Positions 9,098 to 17,610 of a stretch of 64,000 bases of DNA are shown one piece after another (position 1 is the first letter of the stretch; each line of letters begins with the position of its first letter). The stretch comes from Thalassovita mediterranea (lineage in GTDB: Bacteria > Pseudomonadota > Alphaproteobacteria > Rhodobacterales > Rhodobacteraceae). Both the position numbers and the translations under genes were made by a program. The stretch covers positions 124,001 through 188,000 of the forward strand of contig NZ_CYSF01000009.1 of NCBI RefSeq assembly GCF_001458435.1, written 5' to 3'. The notes under the pieces were generated by a model, which worked only from the letters and a program-made list of their open reading frames with translations, did no database searches and was not told the origin of the DNA.

Positions 9098-10366
9098 ATG
9101 AAGATCTTTACGAAATTCACCGCGGATCCTGCCGATCCCGATAATGTCGGCGGTATGCGACCGGCCATTGGCCGCCTACCCGCCATGACCTGCGACGCCT
9201 TTGCCGCGACACCGCAGACCCGCAATGCGCTGCAACAGATGCAGGCCAGCCGCCATCTTTCCCGCGTGCGCTGCCAGTTGATGAGTGGCGGCATGGAGCA
9301 AGCGATCGCCGCCTATCAGGACGCGGACAGCCCGGACCTTTTGGTGGTTGAGGTCGACGATGACCCGACCAAGCTGTTCAATCAGTTAGATGAGCTGGCG
9401 CAGCTGTGCCGCGTGGACACCGAACTGGTGCTGATCGGCCCCTCCAATGACATTGCGCTTTACCGTGCGCTGACCCGCCAGGGCGTTGCGGACTACCTGC
9501 AAACCCCTGTGACCGCCCCCCTGCTGGTCACAGCCCTGTTTGAGCTGTTCCGCGATCCAGACAAGGTGCATCTAGGCCGCATTCATGCGGTGATCGGCGC
9601 CCGTGGTGGTGCGGGATCATCCACGATTGCCCATAACGCCGCGTGGATGCTGGGCGAACAGGCCCGCGCGCAGTCTATCCTTGTGGACCTGGATTTCGAG
9701 TTTGGCACCGCTGGCCTGTGCCTGAACCGCAATCCCGAACAGGATCTGATCGGTGCGATCACCAATTCCGAAAAGCTGGACGACCAGAAGCTGGAACGCC
9801 TGCTGATCAACTACGACGATCAACTGCGCCTGCTGGCTGGCCCGCAAAATCACCAACAGGACCGCGAACTGGACCCCGAGGCACTGGCCTACGCGATGGA
9901 TCTGGTCCGCGTTCTGGCGCCCCATGTGGTGCTGGACCTGCCCTCAACTCTTAATCCCCTGACGCGCAAGGCGCTGTATCTGGCGGATGAGGTGGTACTG
10001 GTGGCCACGCCTGATTTGGCCAGCCTGCGCAACACCCGTTCGCTGATTGAAATGCTGGCCTCGATCCGTATTGGGGAAAAGAAACCGCATCTGGTTCTGA
10101 ACCAGATCAAACAGCCCAAACGGCCAGAGATTAAGCCGACCGATTTCGTCAAAGCCTTGGGCGTTGAGGACCATGTGGAACTGATGTTTGACGCCGCCAA
10201 ATACGGCAGCGCCGACAACAACGGCACACTGGTTGCCCAGCACAAACAAAACCGCACCCAGCGACAGGCCTTTGGCAAGCTGGCAACTGGCCTCAGCGGC
10301 CTCAGCAATCCCGGAGACGCAGCTGTTGGCCTGCGCTTCTTCAAGCGGGGCAAGGGCAACAGCTAA
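9098..10366 (+). CDS. cpaE: Pilus localisation ATPase-like protein CpaE/TadZ
   Basis: A 422-residue ParA/MinD-like protein expected to position the Tad machinery at the pole. The N-terminal third (about 60-155) is receiver-like without a clear phospho-acceptor. The nucleotide-binding loop reads GARGGAGSST (167-176), a deviant Walker A in which the usual lysines are replaced, as is common in CpaE/TadZ. DLDFEFGTAG and VVLDLPSTLNPLTRKAL follow. GAGG lies before the ATG; alternative in-frame starts at 9155 and 9185 would shorten a non-conserved N-terminus. It ends the second pilus block. Confidence 0.9.
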   Translation: MKIFTKFTADPADPDNVGGMRPAIGRLPAMTCDAFAATPQTRNALQQMQASRHLSRVRCQLMSGGMEQAIAAYQDADSPDLLVVEVDDDPTKLFNQLDELAQLCRVDTELVLIGPSNDIALYRALTRQGVADYLQTPVTAPLLVTALFELFRDPDKVHLGRIHAVIGARGGAGSSTIAHNAAWMLGEQARAQSILVDLDFEFGTAGLCLNRNPEQDLIGAITNSEKLDDQKLERLLINYDDQLRLLAGPQNHQQDRELDPEALAYAMDLVRVLAPHVVLDLPSTLNPLTRKALYLADEVVLVATPDLASLRNTRSLIEMLASIRIGEKKPHLVLNQIKQPKRPEIKPTDFVKALGVEDHVELMFDAAKYGSADNNGTLVAQHKQNRTQRQAFGKLATGLSGLSNPGDAAVGLRFFKRGKGNS

Positions 10367-10445
10367 CACCAACTGAATATTCGCTATTCGCTTTCCTTGG
10401 GGGGGACATCACCACGCGCCATGCGTGCGGTGATGCCTGAGGCGT

Positions 10446-10482
10446 CGGTGTCGGCGGGGCCGTGGGGGCCCTGTCGGCACCG
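10446..10482 (+). terminator. Long GC-rich stem-loop after cpaE
   Basis: Two 16-base arms (10446-10461 and 10467-10482) pair completely if three G-U wobbles are allowed, with a 5-base loop. There is no T-run, so it may end or attenuate the pilus transcript or protect its 3' end. It lies 80 bases after cpaE and 70 before the next gene. Confidence 0.45.
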
Positions 10483-10550
10483 ATCCGCGTTTGCGGGTGG
10501 TGGTCATTACCTGCGCCCGACGCTAGGCTCCTGCCGAAGAGGAGGCCGCG

Positions 10551-11219
10551 ATGACAACACCCAGCACCAAAAACCTGACCCTGCCCGACAGCCCGCATAT
10601 GGATGCGCCTGATCCCAAGGGCCGCCTATTCGCCCCCTCTGCCGCGCGCAATATGGCCCCGATTGTGGATCTGGTCAGCACCTATGCCCCTAAACGCGGC
10701 AAGGCGCTGGAAATCGCATCCGGCACCGGCGAACACTGCACCGCACTGGCGCGCGCCCTGCCCCAAATCCACTGGCAACCGACAGAGCCTGAAGCAGTGC
10801 GCCGAGCGTCGATTGATGGCCATAGTGAGGGTATCAGCAACATGGCCCCAGCCATCCCGTTGGACGCCGCTGCCGTGGACTGGTCAGCGCAGCATGGTGG
10901 GCAGGATCTGATCCTGCTGGTGAACCTGCTGCACCTGATCCCTGCCCCGTCAGCGCAGACGATTATTACAGAATCAGCCCGGGCATTGAACGCGGGTGGG
11001 CATTTCATCTTCTACGGGCCTTTCCTGCGGGGTGGACAGCCCACATCCGATGGTGACGCGCGGTTCCACGCCAGCCTGCGCGCTCAGGATCCCACTATCG
11101 GCTACAAAGACGTAGAAGAGATTGAAAGCTGGATCGCAGAAGCTGGATTGAAACTGATCGCCCGTGTGGACATGCCGGCCAATAACTTGGCCTTTGTAAC
11201 CAAACGAGAGCATCCCTGA
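10551..11219 (+). CDS. DUF938 family SAM-dependent methyltransferase-like protein
   Basis: A 222-residue cytoplasmic protein with a class I methyltransferase fold. The SAM-binding motif I is LEIASGTGEHC (about 54-64), followed by an acidic motif II region (QPTEPEA) and LILLVNLLHLIP as motif IV. The C-terminal half has HFIFYGPFLRGG, typical of DUF938. Substrate is unknown. GAGGAGGCCGCG precedes the ATG. It stands alone between the pilus block and an AhpD-like gene on the same strand. Confidence 0.85.
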   Translation: MTTPSTKNLTLPDSPHMDAPDPKGRLFAPSAARNMAPIVDLVSTYAPKRGKALEIASGTGEHCTALARALPQIHWQPTEPEAVRRASIDGHSEGISNMAPAIPLDAAAVDWSAQHGGQDLILLVNLLHLIPAPSAQTIITESARALNAGGHFIFYGPFLRGGQPTSDGDARFHASLRAQDPTIGYKDVEEIESWIAEAGLKLIARVDMPANNLAFVTKREHP

Positions 11220-11315
11220 GAAATCCGCACCACCTGACACAGATCAATGTCTAACGGGGACGAACTGTGGTCCATCCGATTACATTCTAAAAACACTATG
11301 CGAATAGGAAGACCC

Positions 11316-11654
11316 ATGAGCTGGACCGACAAATTTGCCGACATCAAATCCCAGGTACGCAACCTGAACGGCGCGATCCCCGAAACCACCAAAGCCTTCG
11401 GTGCGCTGGGGGCCACGGTCAAAGGTGACGGCGCGCTTGAACATAAGACGAAAGAGTTCGTCGCCCTCGGAATTGCGGTGGCCAGCCGCTGCGAACCCTG
11501 CATCATGTTCCACATCGACGCCCTGATCCGCGCTGGCGCCACCCGGGACGAGGTCGGCGAAACACTGGCGATGGCGATCCAGATGGGCGGTGGCCCGTCG
11601 ATGATGTACGCCAGCAAGGCGCTGGAATGCTTTGACGAGTTGAGCGCGAAGTAA
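11316..11654 (+). CDS. Carboxymuconolactone decarboxylase / AhpD-like protein
   Basis: A 112-residue small helical protein of the CMD family. The AhpD-type redox motif is visible as CEPCIMFH (Cys59, Cys62, His66), with Glu47 upstream, suggesting a thiol peroxidase or disulfide-reductase type activity rather than lactone decarboxylation. The start at 11316 is preferred over the longer ORF start at 11247 because AGGAAG lies 5 bases upstream and MSWTDKFADIK matches the family N-terminus. The partner reductase is not evident nearby. Confidence 0.85.
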   Translation: MSWTDKFADIKSQVRNLNGAIPETTKAFGALGATVKGDGALEHKTKEFVALGIAVASRCEPCIMFHIDALIRAGATRDEVGETLAMAIQMGGGPSMMYASKALECFDELSAK

Positions 11655-11669
11655 CGCCCGGCTACCGCA

Positions 11670-11743
11670 CTGGACAATTGCTGGACAATTCCAGCACAAC
11701 GCGGCACTCCTTACGGGGCTTCCCTTTCAACGCCCCCGTAAGG
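11670..11743 (+). promoter_or_regulatory. Tandem 11-mer and ribosome-site hairpin before M24 peptidase
   Basis: Two adjacent copies of CTGGACAATT with a period of 11 bases (11670 and 11681) are followed by a perfect 10-base inverted repeat, CCTTACGGGG (11709-11718) and CCCCGTAAGG (11734-11743). The 3' arm contains the AAGG of the likely Shine-Dalgarno sequence for the ATG at 11754, so a folded leader would hide it. Confidence 0.5.
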
Positions 11744-11753
11744 ACACAAGAAC

Positions 11754-12842
11754 ATGTCGCTATATTCCGATCGCCTGACCCGCCTGCGCGCAGCGATGAC
11801 TGCCACCGAGACTGATCTGGTGGTGCTTGGCCCCTCCAGCCATATGATGTGGCTGTCAGGTGTGAACCCACACGGCGATGAACGCCCCGTGATGTTGTTG
11901 GTCAGCCAGAGTCACGCCGGTTTCCTGATGCCCGCGCTCAATGCGGATGCAGCGCGTCAGATGACCGACCTACCCTTTGAAACATGGTCCGATGACACCG
12001 GCCCTGCGGCGGCGCTGGATCGCCTGCTGAGCGCCTGCAACACCACCGGCGCGGGCCTTAGCGTGGTGCTGGATGAAACCATGCGTGCGGATTTTGCCCT
12101 GCGTCTGCTGGATGCGATGGACGCCCCCAAGCGCCGCTTTACCGAGGATACGGTGGGCCGCCTGCGCGCAATGAAGGATGACGCAGAATACGCCGCGATC
12201 AAGGCCGCGCATCTGCTGAATGACGAGGCTGTCAAACTGGCCTTTGCCAGCCTCAAGGCAGGGATGAGCGAGCAGGACGTGCAAAACCTGATCCGCGATC
12301 ACTACAAGGCCAACGGCGCCACAGCGGCATTCACCATCGTCGGCTTCGGCGCCAATGGTGCCTTCCCGCACCATCACACCAGCGACACTGTGCTGACCGA
12401 TGGCATGGCAGTGCTGATCGACACAGGCTGCCGCCTCAATGGCTACCCCTCTGACATGACCCGCTGCGGTTTCTTCGGCACCCCAGATGCGGCCTATAAA
12501 GAGGTGTTTGAAACGGTCGAAGCCGCCGTTCAAGCTGCGCTAGCCGTCGCCAAACCCGGCGTCACGGCGGGAGAGATCGACAAAGCCGCGCGCGACGTGA
12601 TCACCGCCGCAGGCTACGGGCCGCAGTTCCTGCACCGCACCGGCCACGGTCTGGGCATCGACGTACACGAACCGCCCTATATCGTCGCCGGATCAGATCA
12701 TGTGCTAGAGGCAGGCAATGTCTTTTCCATTGAACCCGGCATCTACATCAACGGCAAATTCGGCGTCCGGCTGGAAGAAATCGTGATCCTGCGGGACGGC
12801 GGAAATCAGATCTTTTCCGAACTGCCGCGCGATATGCTTTAA
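11754..12842 (+). CDS. M24 family Xaa-Pro aminopeptidase-like metallopeptidase
   Basis: A 362-residue cytoplasmic protein with a creatinase-type N-terminal domain (about 1-125) and a pita-bread M24 catalytic domain. Metal-ligand motifs are in place: IDTGCRLNGYPSDMTR supplies the two Asp residues, HRTGHGLGIDVHEPPYI the His, and SIEPGIY and RLEEIVIL the two Glu residues. Cleavage of X-Pro dipeptides or a related substrate is expected, but M24 members vary (prolidase, creatinase), so the exact substrate is open. It is a single gene followed by a bidirectional hairpin. Confidence 0.88.
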   Translation: MSLYSDRLTRLRAAMTATETDLVVLGPSSHMMWLSGVNPHGDERPVMLLVSQSHAGFLMPALNADAARQMTDLPFETWSDDTGPAAALDRLLSACNTTGAGLSVVLDETMRADFALRLLDAMDAPKRRFTEDTVGRLRAMKDDAEYAAIKAAHLLNDEAVKLAFASLKAGMSEQDVQNLIRDHYKANGATAAFTIVGFGANGAFPHHHTSDTVLTDGMAVLIDTGCRLNGYPSDMTRCGFFGTPDAAYKEVFETVEAAVQAALAVAKPGVTAGEIDKAARDVITAAGYGPQFLHRTGHGLGIDVHEPPYIVAGSDHVLEAGNVFSIEPGIYINGKFGVRLEEIVILRDGGNQIFSELPRDML

Positions 12843-12891
12843 CCAAAATCGGGCGCAGTTTTCACCACGCCCGATCCGGAACTCCTATTCA

Positions 12892-12917
12892 GGGTGCCCA
12901 CCTAGGGCACCCTTTCT
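12892..12917. terminator. Bidirectional terminator between convergent genes
   Basis: GGGTGCCC-ACCTA-GGGCACCC followed by TTTCTT on the plus strand. It sits between the M24 peptidase gene (plus) and the glutaredoxin-like gene (minus). Confidence 0.8.
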
Positions 12918-12925
12918 TATGACGG

Positions 12926-13174
12926 TTACTTGCGCTTTGACGCCTTCAGATGCGCCCGCAGTTCCGTGAACCCACCGATCTTTTTACCGTCAATGAAAAT
13001 CAGCGGCGTCGTGGCGATGTGGTGTTTGTCTTTGAAGTCATCCACCGCGGGGCGGGATCGCAAAATATGCTCTTCGATCTCGAACCCCTCTTTGCGCAAC
13101 AGATCGCGGGCAGCGATCCCGTAGCTACAGGTGTACTTGGGCAGTTCCATACGGTGCAGGGTGGCTTTGGGCAT
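12926..13174 (-). CDS. Glutaredoxin-like protein, single-Cys CSYG site
   Basis: An 82-residue thioredoxin-fold protein. The active-site position reads YTCSYG (Cys16) instead of CPYC, and this is the only Cys in the protein, so it is monothiol-like. The cis-Pro motif TTPLIFI and the glycine pair in KIGGFTEL used for glutathione binding are present. The start at 13174 has AAGGAG nine bases upstream; the much longer in-frame extension looks non-coding. A role in glutathione-dependent reduction or deglutathionylation is inferred from the family. Confidence 0.87.
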   Translation of the reverse strand: MPKATLHRMELPKYTCSYGIAARDLLRKEGFEIEEHILRSRPAVDDFKDKHHIATTPLIFIDGKKIGGFTELRAHLKASKRK

Positions 13175-13236
13175 GTCGTTAACTCCTTTGTTGCAGGCAA
13201 TAAAGGAACCGCAGCGCCACACCGCAAGGCCGCACG

Positions 13237-13264
13237 CCTCACGTTCACGCACCGACACGTGAGG
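13237..13264. promoter_or_regulatory. Inverted repeat in divergent intergenic region
   Basis: A perfect 8-base inverted repeat, CCTCACGT (13237-13244) and ACGTGAGG (13257-13264), with 12 bases between arms. It lies 60 bases upstream of the glutaredoxin-like gene and 150 upstream of the divergent membrane protein gene, so it could be an operator or a leader hairpin. Confidence 0.3.
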
Positions 13265-13416
13265 CATTGAAACATCCCTGCCATGCGCGATCCGCGAACG
13301 GCGGTCGTCATTCACGAAAGGACCCCCGTTACTGGCGCATTGATCCTGTGCGCCGCGCGCGACCTCGGCCAAAACAAGGAAAACACAAGATCAAAGAAGA
13401 CCTTCAGGACAACTCA

Positions 13417-13902
13417 ATGCACACCCTCACCACCACACTGTCCGCTATTCCCCTCTGGGTATATCCCTTGCTGTTTGCGCTGACCCTACTTGGCCGGCGC
13501 GCGCAAAAGGATCGCAGCAGCCCTGTCGCGCTGATTTATGCCTTGCCATTGCTGGGGTTGCTATCACTGAACCGCGCCCTTGATCTGGGCGAAGTGGCGA
13601 CCACTGCGCTGCTGATGGGCTGGTCCTCCGGTGTTTTCGCGGGCTACATCCTGCAACCCTATTGGACGCTTTCGCGCAGCGGAAATCGCGTCGAGCTGAA
13701 AGGTGAAAGCGTCACTATGGTGACTGTTCTGGCCCTGTTTACAACGAATTTTGCCGCTGGCATGGCGCAAGGCATGGCAGCGGACCTAAGCGCGTCTGTC
13801 GCTTTCGGTTTGGTCTACGGGGTGTTTAGCGGCGTTCTGTCCGGATCCTTGGCAGGGCGCGCGCTGTTCATCGCACGGATGCCTGTGCTGCGTACTGCAT
13901 GA
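13417..13902 (+). CDS. Hypothetical integral membrane protein
   Basis: A 161-residue protein of unknown function with about four to five hydrophobic segments (about 10-25, 34-52, 60-78, 102-122, 130-152). It begins MHTLTTTLSAIPLWVYPLLFAL. The start at 13417 is chosen because AGGAC lies 8 bases upstream and the longer ORF upstream is basic and unlike a membrane protein. A short basic loop (SRSGNRVELKGESV) separates two pairs of helices. I recognise no catalytic motif. Neighbours give no functional clue. Confidence 0.7.
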   Translation: MHTLTTTLSAIPLWVYPLLFALTLLGRRAQKDRSSPVALIYALPLLGLLSLNRALDLGEVATTALLMGWSSGVFAGYILQPYWTLSRSGNRVELKGESVTMVTVLALFTTNFAAGMAQGMAADLSASVAFGLVYGVFSGVLSGSLAGRALFIARMPVLRTA

Positions 13903-13929
13903 TCCGCCAGACATACCACACAAAGAAAA

Positions 13930-13985
13930 ACCGGCCGCGCATCGCGCGACCGGTTCAATCGGGCGCCTCTGACAAGAGGCGCCCG
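13930..13985. terminator. Two consecutive hairpins between convergent genes
   Basis: The first is ACCGG(C)CGCGC / GCGCG(A)CCGGT at 13930-13954. The second is a perfect 11-base stem CGGGCGCCTCT-GACA-AGAGGCGCCCG at 13960-13985 followed by TTCTATTT. They probably terminate the membrane protein gene (plus) and the flavoprotein gene (minus). Confidence 0.8.
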
Positions 13986-14001
13986 TTCTATTTCAAAATC
14001 C

Positions 14002-16512
14002 TTAGCCGTTCACACGGATGGTTTCGTTTTTCGGATCGTAGGGGCTGTCGCAGGTGACGACGGCGTCCCACAGGTTGTCCATGATCTTTACCTTCACTTT
14101 GGTGCCTTCTACGGCCATTTCTGGCGGCAGATAGCCCATGCCGATCGACTTCTCGAACGCAACCGAGTAGCCGCCCGAGGTCAGACGACCCACGCGGGTT
14201 TGACCGTCTTCGGTGAACAGAGCCTCACGGCCCCAGGGATCCGCGTCATCCGGACCGTCGATCAGCAGCGTGCAGCACTTGAAGCGGACACCGGTTTCCA
14301 GCATCGCCTCTTTACCGTGGAAGTCTTTCTCCAGGTCGATGAAGCGCGGCAGGTCTGCCTCTTGCGGGGTCGCGTCGCGGCCCAGCTCGGTGCCGAAGGC
14401 ACGGTAGGATTTCTCCTGACGCAGCCAGTTCTGGGCGCGAGCGCCGACCAGCTTCATACCGTGTTTCTCACCAGCTTTTTCCAGCAGGTCGAACAGGTAG
14501 TTCTGCATTTCGATCGGGTGGTGCAGTTCCCAACCCAGTTCACCGGTGTAGGCCACACGGATCGCGTTCACAGGGCACATGCCCAGTTCGATCTGACGGG
14601 CCGACAGCCAGGGGAAACGCTTGTTCGACAGGGCGGTTTCGGGATCTGCATCCACGATCACCTCTTTCAGAACGTCGCGTGCCTTGGGGCCTGCGATGGC
14701 GAAGACGCCCAACTGGGTGGTGACATCCTGGATCTCGATGTAACCGAACTCTTCCATCTTGTCTTCGGCCGCCTTGCGCAGGAAGTCGGCGTCATACTCG
14801 GTCCAGGCGCCTGCCGAAACCAGATAGTAGTTGTTCTCACCGTTGCGCACGATGGTGTATTCGGTGCGGGTGGTGCCTGCGGAGGTCAGCGCATAGGTCA
14901 GGTTGATGCGGCCAACTTTGGGCAGTTTGTTACAGGTGAACCAGTCGAGGAACTGGGTCGCACCGGGGCCTTTGACCACGTGTTTGGTGAAGGCGGTTGC
15001 GTCGATCAGGCCAACGCCTTCACGGATCGCTTTTGCTTCATCAACAGCGTGCTGCCACCATTTGCCACGACGGAACGAACGGCTTTCTTCGTCGAAGTTG
15101 TCCGCAGCGTCGAGCGGGCCGTAGTAGTTCGGGCGTTCCCAGCCGTTGACCCAACCGAATTGCGCGCCGCGCTCTTTCTGGCGGTCAAACGCGGGCGAGG
15201 TACGCAGCGGACGTGCTGCAGGGCGTTCTTCGTCGGGGTGGTGCAGGATGTAGACGTGCTCGTAGCACTCTTCGTTTTTGCGCGCGGCAAATTCGGTGGT
15301 CATCCAGTTGGACGAGTAACGTTTGGGGTCAAGCGACGCCATGTCGATCTCGGCTTCGCCGTCGACCATCATCTGTGCCAGATAGTAGCCGGTGCCGCCT
15401 GCGGCGGTGATGCCGAAGGAGAAGCCTTCTGCCAGCCACATGTTGCGCAGACCCGGTGCCGGACCCACCAGTGGGTTGCCGTCGGGGGTGTAGCAGATCG
15501 GACCGTTGAAGTCGTCTTTCAGACCGGATTCAGCGCAGGACGGCACACGTTCGGCCATCGCCATGTACTGATCGGCAATACGGTCCAGATCCAGCGGGAA
15601 CAGGTCCGCACGGAAGCTGTCAGGCACACCATGCTCAAAACGTGCAGGCGCGTCTTTTTCGTAGATGCCCAGAATCCAGCCGCCGCGCTCTTCACGGGCG
15701 TAGGATTCGTTGTCGGCGTCGCGCACAACAGGGTGCTCGGGGTTGCCCGCTTCGCGCCATTTGACCAGCTCAGGGTCTTGGTCCATGACGATGAAGGTGT
15801 GCTCAACCGGGATGGCCGGCATTTTGATGCCCAGCATTTTCGCGGTGCGCTGTGCGTGGTTGCCGGATGCGGTGACGACGTGTTCTGCGGTGATGACCAC
15901 TTTCTCGTCGGACTCGATCAGGTTGCCGCCCTTTTCCACCATCTTGGTGCAGGTCACTTCCCAATGGGTGCCGGTCCAGTGGAATGCGTCCGCTTGCAGT
16001 TTGCGGTGGATTTCCACGCCGCGCTGACGGGCGCCTTTGGCCATCGCCTGGGTCACGTCTGCGGGGTTAATGTAACCATCTTCGGTGTGGTAGATCGCAC
16101 CTTTCAGATCGCCGGTTTCGATCAGCGGCCAACGCTCTTTGATCTGCTCCGGGGTCAGCCATTCGTATTTCACGTCACAGGTGTCTGCGATCGACGCGTA
16201 GAGGCGGTATTCGTCCATACGCTCTTCGGTCTGCGCCATACGCAGGTTGCCCACAACAGCGAAACCTGCGTTCAGGCCGGTCTCTTCTTCCAGCTGTTTG
16301 TAGAAGTCGACCGAATATTTGTGGATGTGGGTCGTTGCGTAGGACATGTTGAACAGCGGCAGCAGACCGGCGGCGTGCCAGGTCGAGCCGGAGGTCAGTT
16401 CGTCACGCTCGATCAGCATCACGTCATCCCACCCTGCTTTGGCAAGGTGATAGGCGATCGAGGTCCCGACGGCACCGCCGCCAACAACCAGTGCTTTCAC
16501 TTGGGTTTTCAT
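14002..16512 (-). CDS. FAD-dependent GcvT-domain dehydrogenase (dimethylglycine/sarcosine dehydrogenase family)
   Basis: An 836-residue two-part flavoprotein. The N-terminal DAO-type oxidoreductase starts with VVGGGAVGTSIAYHLAK (Rossmann FAD loop at 11-16) and GSTWHAAG, where His46 matches the covalently flavinylated His of dimethylglycine and sarcosine dehydrogenases. The C-terminal half (about 430-830) is a folate-binding GcvT/aminomethyltransferase region (GVGLIDATAFTKHVVKGPGATQFLDW, YTGELGWELHHP). It probably demethylates an N-methylated glycine derivative, passing the one-carbon unit to tetrahydrofolate; the exact substrate cannot be read from sequence. It is divergent from panC, with a palindrome in the shared promoter region. 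Confidence 0.88.
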   Translation of the reverse strand: MKTQVKALVVGGGAVGTSIAYHLAKAGWDDVMLIERDELTSGSTWHAAGLLPLFNMSYATTHIHKYSVDFYKQLEEETGLNAGFAVVGNLRMAQTEERMDEYRLYASIADTCDVKYEWLTPEQIKERWPLIETGDLKGAIYHTEDGYINPADVTQAMAKGARQRGVEIHRKLQADAFHWTGTHWEVTCTKMVEKGGNLIESDEKVVITAEHVVTASGNHAQRTAKMLGIKMPAIPVEHTFIVMDQDPELVKWREAGNPEHPVVRDADNESYAREERGGWILGIYEKDAPARFEHGVPDSFRADLFPLDLDRIADQYMAMAERVPSCAESGLKDDFNGPICYTPDGNPLVGPAPGLRNMWLAEGFSFGITAAGGTGYYLAQMMVDGEAEIDMASLDPKRYSSNWMTTEFAARKNEECYEHVYILHHPDEERPAARPLRTSPAFDRQKERGAQFGWVNGWERPNYYGPLDAADNFDEESRSFRRGKWWQHAVDEAKAIREGVGLIDATAFTKHVVKGPGATQFLDWFTCNKLPKVGRINLTYALTSAGTTRTEYTIVRNGENNYYLVSAGAWTEYDADFLRKAAEDKMEEFGYIEIQDVTTQLGVFAIAGPKARDVLKEVIVDADPETALSNKRFPWLSARQIELGMCPVNAIRVAYTGELGWELHHPIEMQNYLFDLLEKAGEKHGMKLVGARAQNWLRQEKSYRAFGTELGRDATPQEADLPRFIDLEKDFHGKEAMLETGVRFKCCTLLIDGPDDADPWGREALFTEDGQTRVGRLTSGGYSVAFEKSIGMGYLPPEMAVEGTKVKVKIMDNLWDAVVTCDSPYDPKNETIRVNG

Positions 16513-16674
16513 TTAAGGTCTCTCCGATGGACGCAAGTAGTGTGTGATTGAGAAGCATCATGCAGATTCCCAAAGCCTGCGCCACCTGCCCAGCCGACCT
16601 CTAATCGTGGGAAAACGACACCCTGTCGCAAAACATCCGACGTTACGTCCTGCCCTCTTGCTGAGGAGGCGTTT

Positions 16675-16694
16675 ACACCGTAATTATACGGTGT
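16675..16694. promoter_or_regulatory. Operator-like palindrome between flavoprotein gene and panC
   Basis: ACACCGTAATTATACGGTGT has perfect 8-base arms around an AT-rich centre, the size of a dimeric repressor site. It lies 71 bases upstream of panC and 163 bases upstream of the divergent flavoprotein gene, overlapping a TTTACA and TATACG that could be promoter elements. Confidence 0.5.
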
Positions 16695-16764
16695 CCGAGC
16701 AGTCGATTTGGACACAGAACATGACGGGCAGGTCCAACTTCGACCTGTAAGGGGGAGAGGTGGC

Positions 16765-17610
16765 ATGAAGATCTGCCGCACAGTAAACGACATGCGCGCC
16801 GCAACACGGGCCGCCAAACAAGATGGCCGCACGCTGGGATTTGTGCCCACAATGGGGGCGTTGCACGATGGGCATATGTCACTGGTCGCGCAGGCGCAGC
16901 AGGCTGCCGACGTGGTCGTAGTGTCGATTTTCGTCAATCCGACGCAGTTCAACCGAGCCACGGATCTGGACAGCTACCCCCGCGATGATGCGCGCGATCT
17001 GGCGCTGCTAGAAGCCGCGGGCGTTGATCTGGTGTTTCTGCCGGATGTGGAAACGATCTACCCCCCCGGTCATGAAACCATCGTGGAAACAACCCGCCTT
17101 GCCAACATCCTGCATGGCGCGGTGCGTCCGGGCCATTTTCGCGGCGTAACCTCTGTGGTCACCCGCCTGTTCAACATCGTGCAACCCGATGTCGCGGTTT
17201 TTGGCGAAAAGGATTACCAGCAGCTACAGGTGATCAAACGCATGGTTTCCGATCTGCATATGCCGGTCGACATCCTCTCTGGCCCCACCTGCCGTGAGGC
17301 AGACGGGCTGGCCATGTCATCGCGCAACCAACGGCTGTCGCCTGAGGATCGCGCCGCTGCGGTGGTGCTGTCGCAAACCCTCAACGCCGCAGCCGCGCTG
17401 GTCAAATCCGGCACCACGGTTGAGGCGCTGCGCGACATGATCGCCAACGCCATCGACGCCGAGCCGCGCGCCAACCTGCAGGGGCTGGACACCGTGACAC
17501 CAGACACACTGGAAAACCTGCACGGCCCCATCACCGGCCCCATCGCCATCATGCTGTCGGTGCAATTCTCTGACGTCCTGCTTCTTGATCAAAAGGTTCT
17601 TACCCCATGA
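16765..17610 (+). CDS. panC: Pantothenate synthetase
   Basis: A 281-residue cytoplasmic enzyme that joins pantoate and beta-alanine with ATP to make pantothenate. [14 protein letters not shown] contains the HIGH-like nucleotidyl-transferase motif (about 29-42). [21 protein letters not shown] and [12 protein letters not shown] (the KMSKS-like loop region) are all present, and length is normal. The start at 16765 has GGGGGAGAGG just upstream. Its stop overlaps the panB start by 4 bases (ATGA), so the two are translationally coupled. No panD lies here. Confidence 0.96.
   Translation: MKICRTVNDMRAATRAAKQDGRTLGFVPTMGALHDGHMSLVAQAQQAADVVVVSIFVNPTQFNRATDLDSYPRDDARDLALLEAAGVDLVFLPDVETIYPPGHETIVETTRLANILHGAVRPGHFRGVTSVVTRLFNIVQPDVAVFGEKDYQQLQVIKRMVSDLHMPVDILSGPTCREADGLAMSSRNQRLSPEDRAAAVVLSQTLNAAAALVKSGTTVEALRDMIANAIDAEPRANLQGLDTVTPDTLENLHGPITGPIAIMLSVQFSDVLLLDQKVLTP

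Noticed and set aside
14200-16551. A 783-codon open frame on the plus strand opposite the flavoprotein gene
   Set aside because: It is the shadow of a high-GC gene read on the other strand: composition is odd (Phe, His, Val, Gln rich), no domain is recognisable, and the opposite frame encodes a clear DMGDH-like protein.
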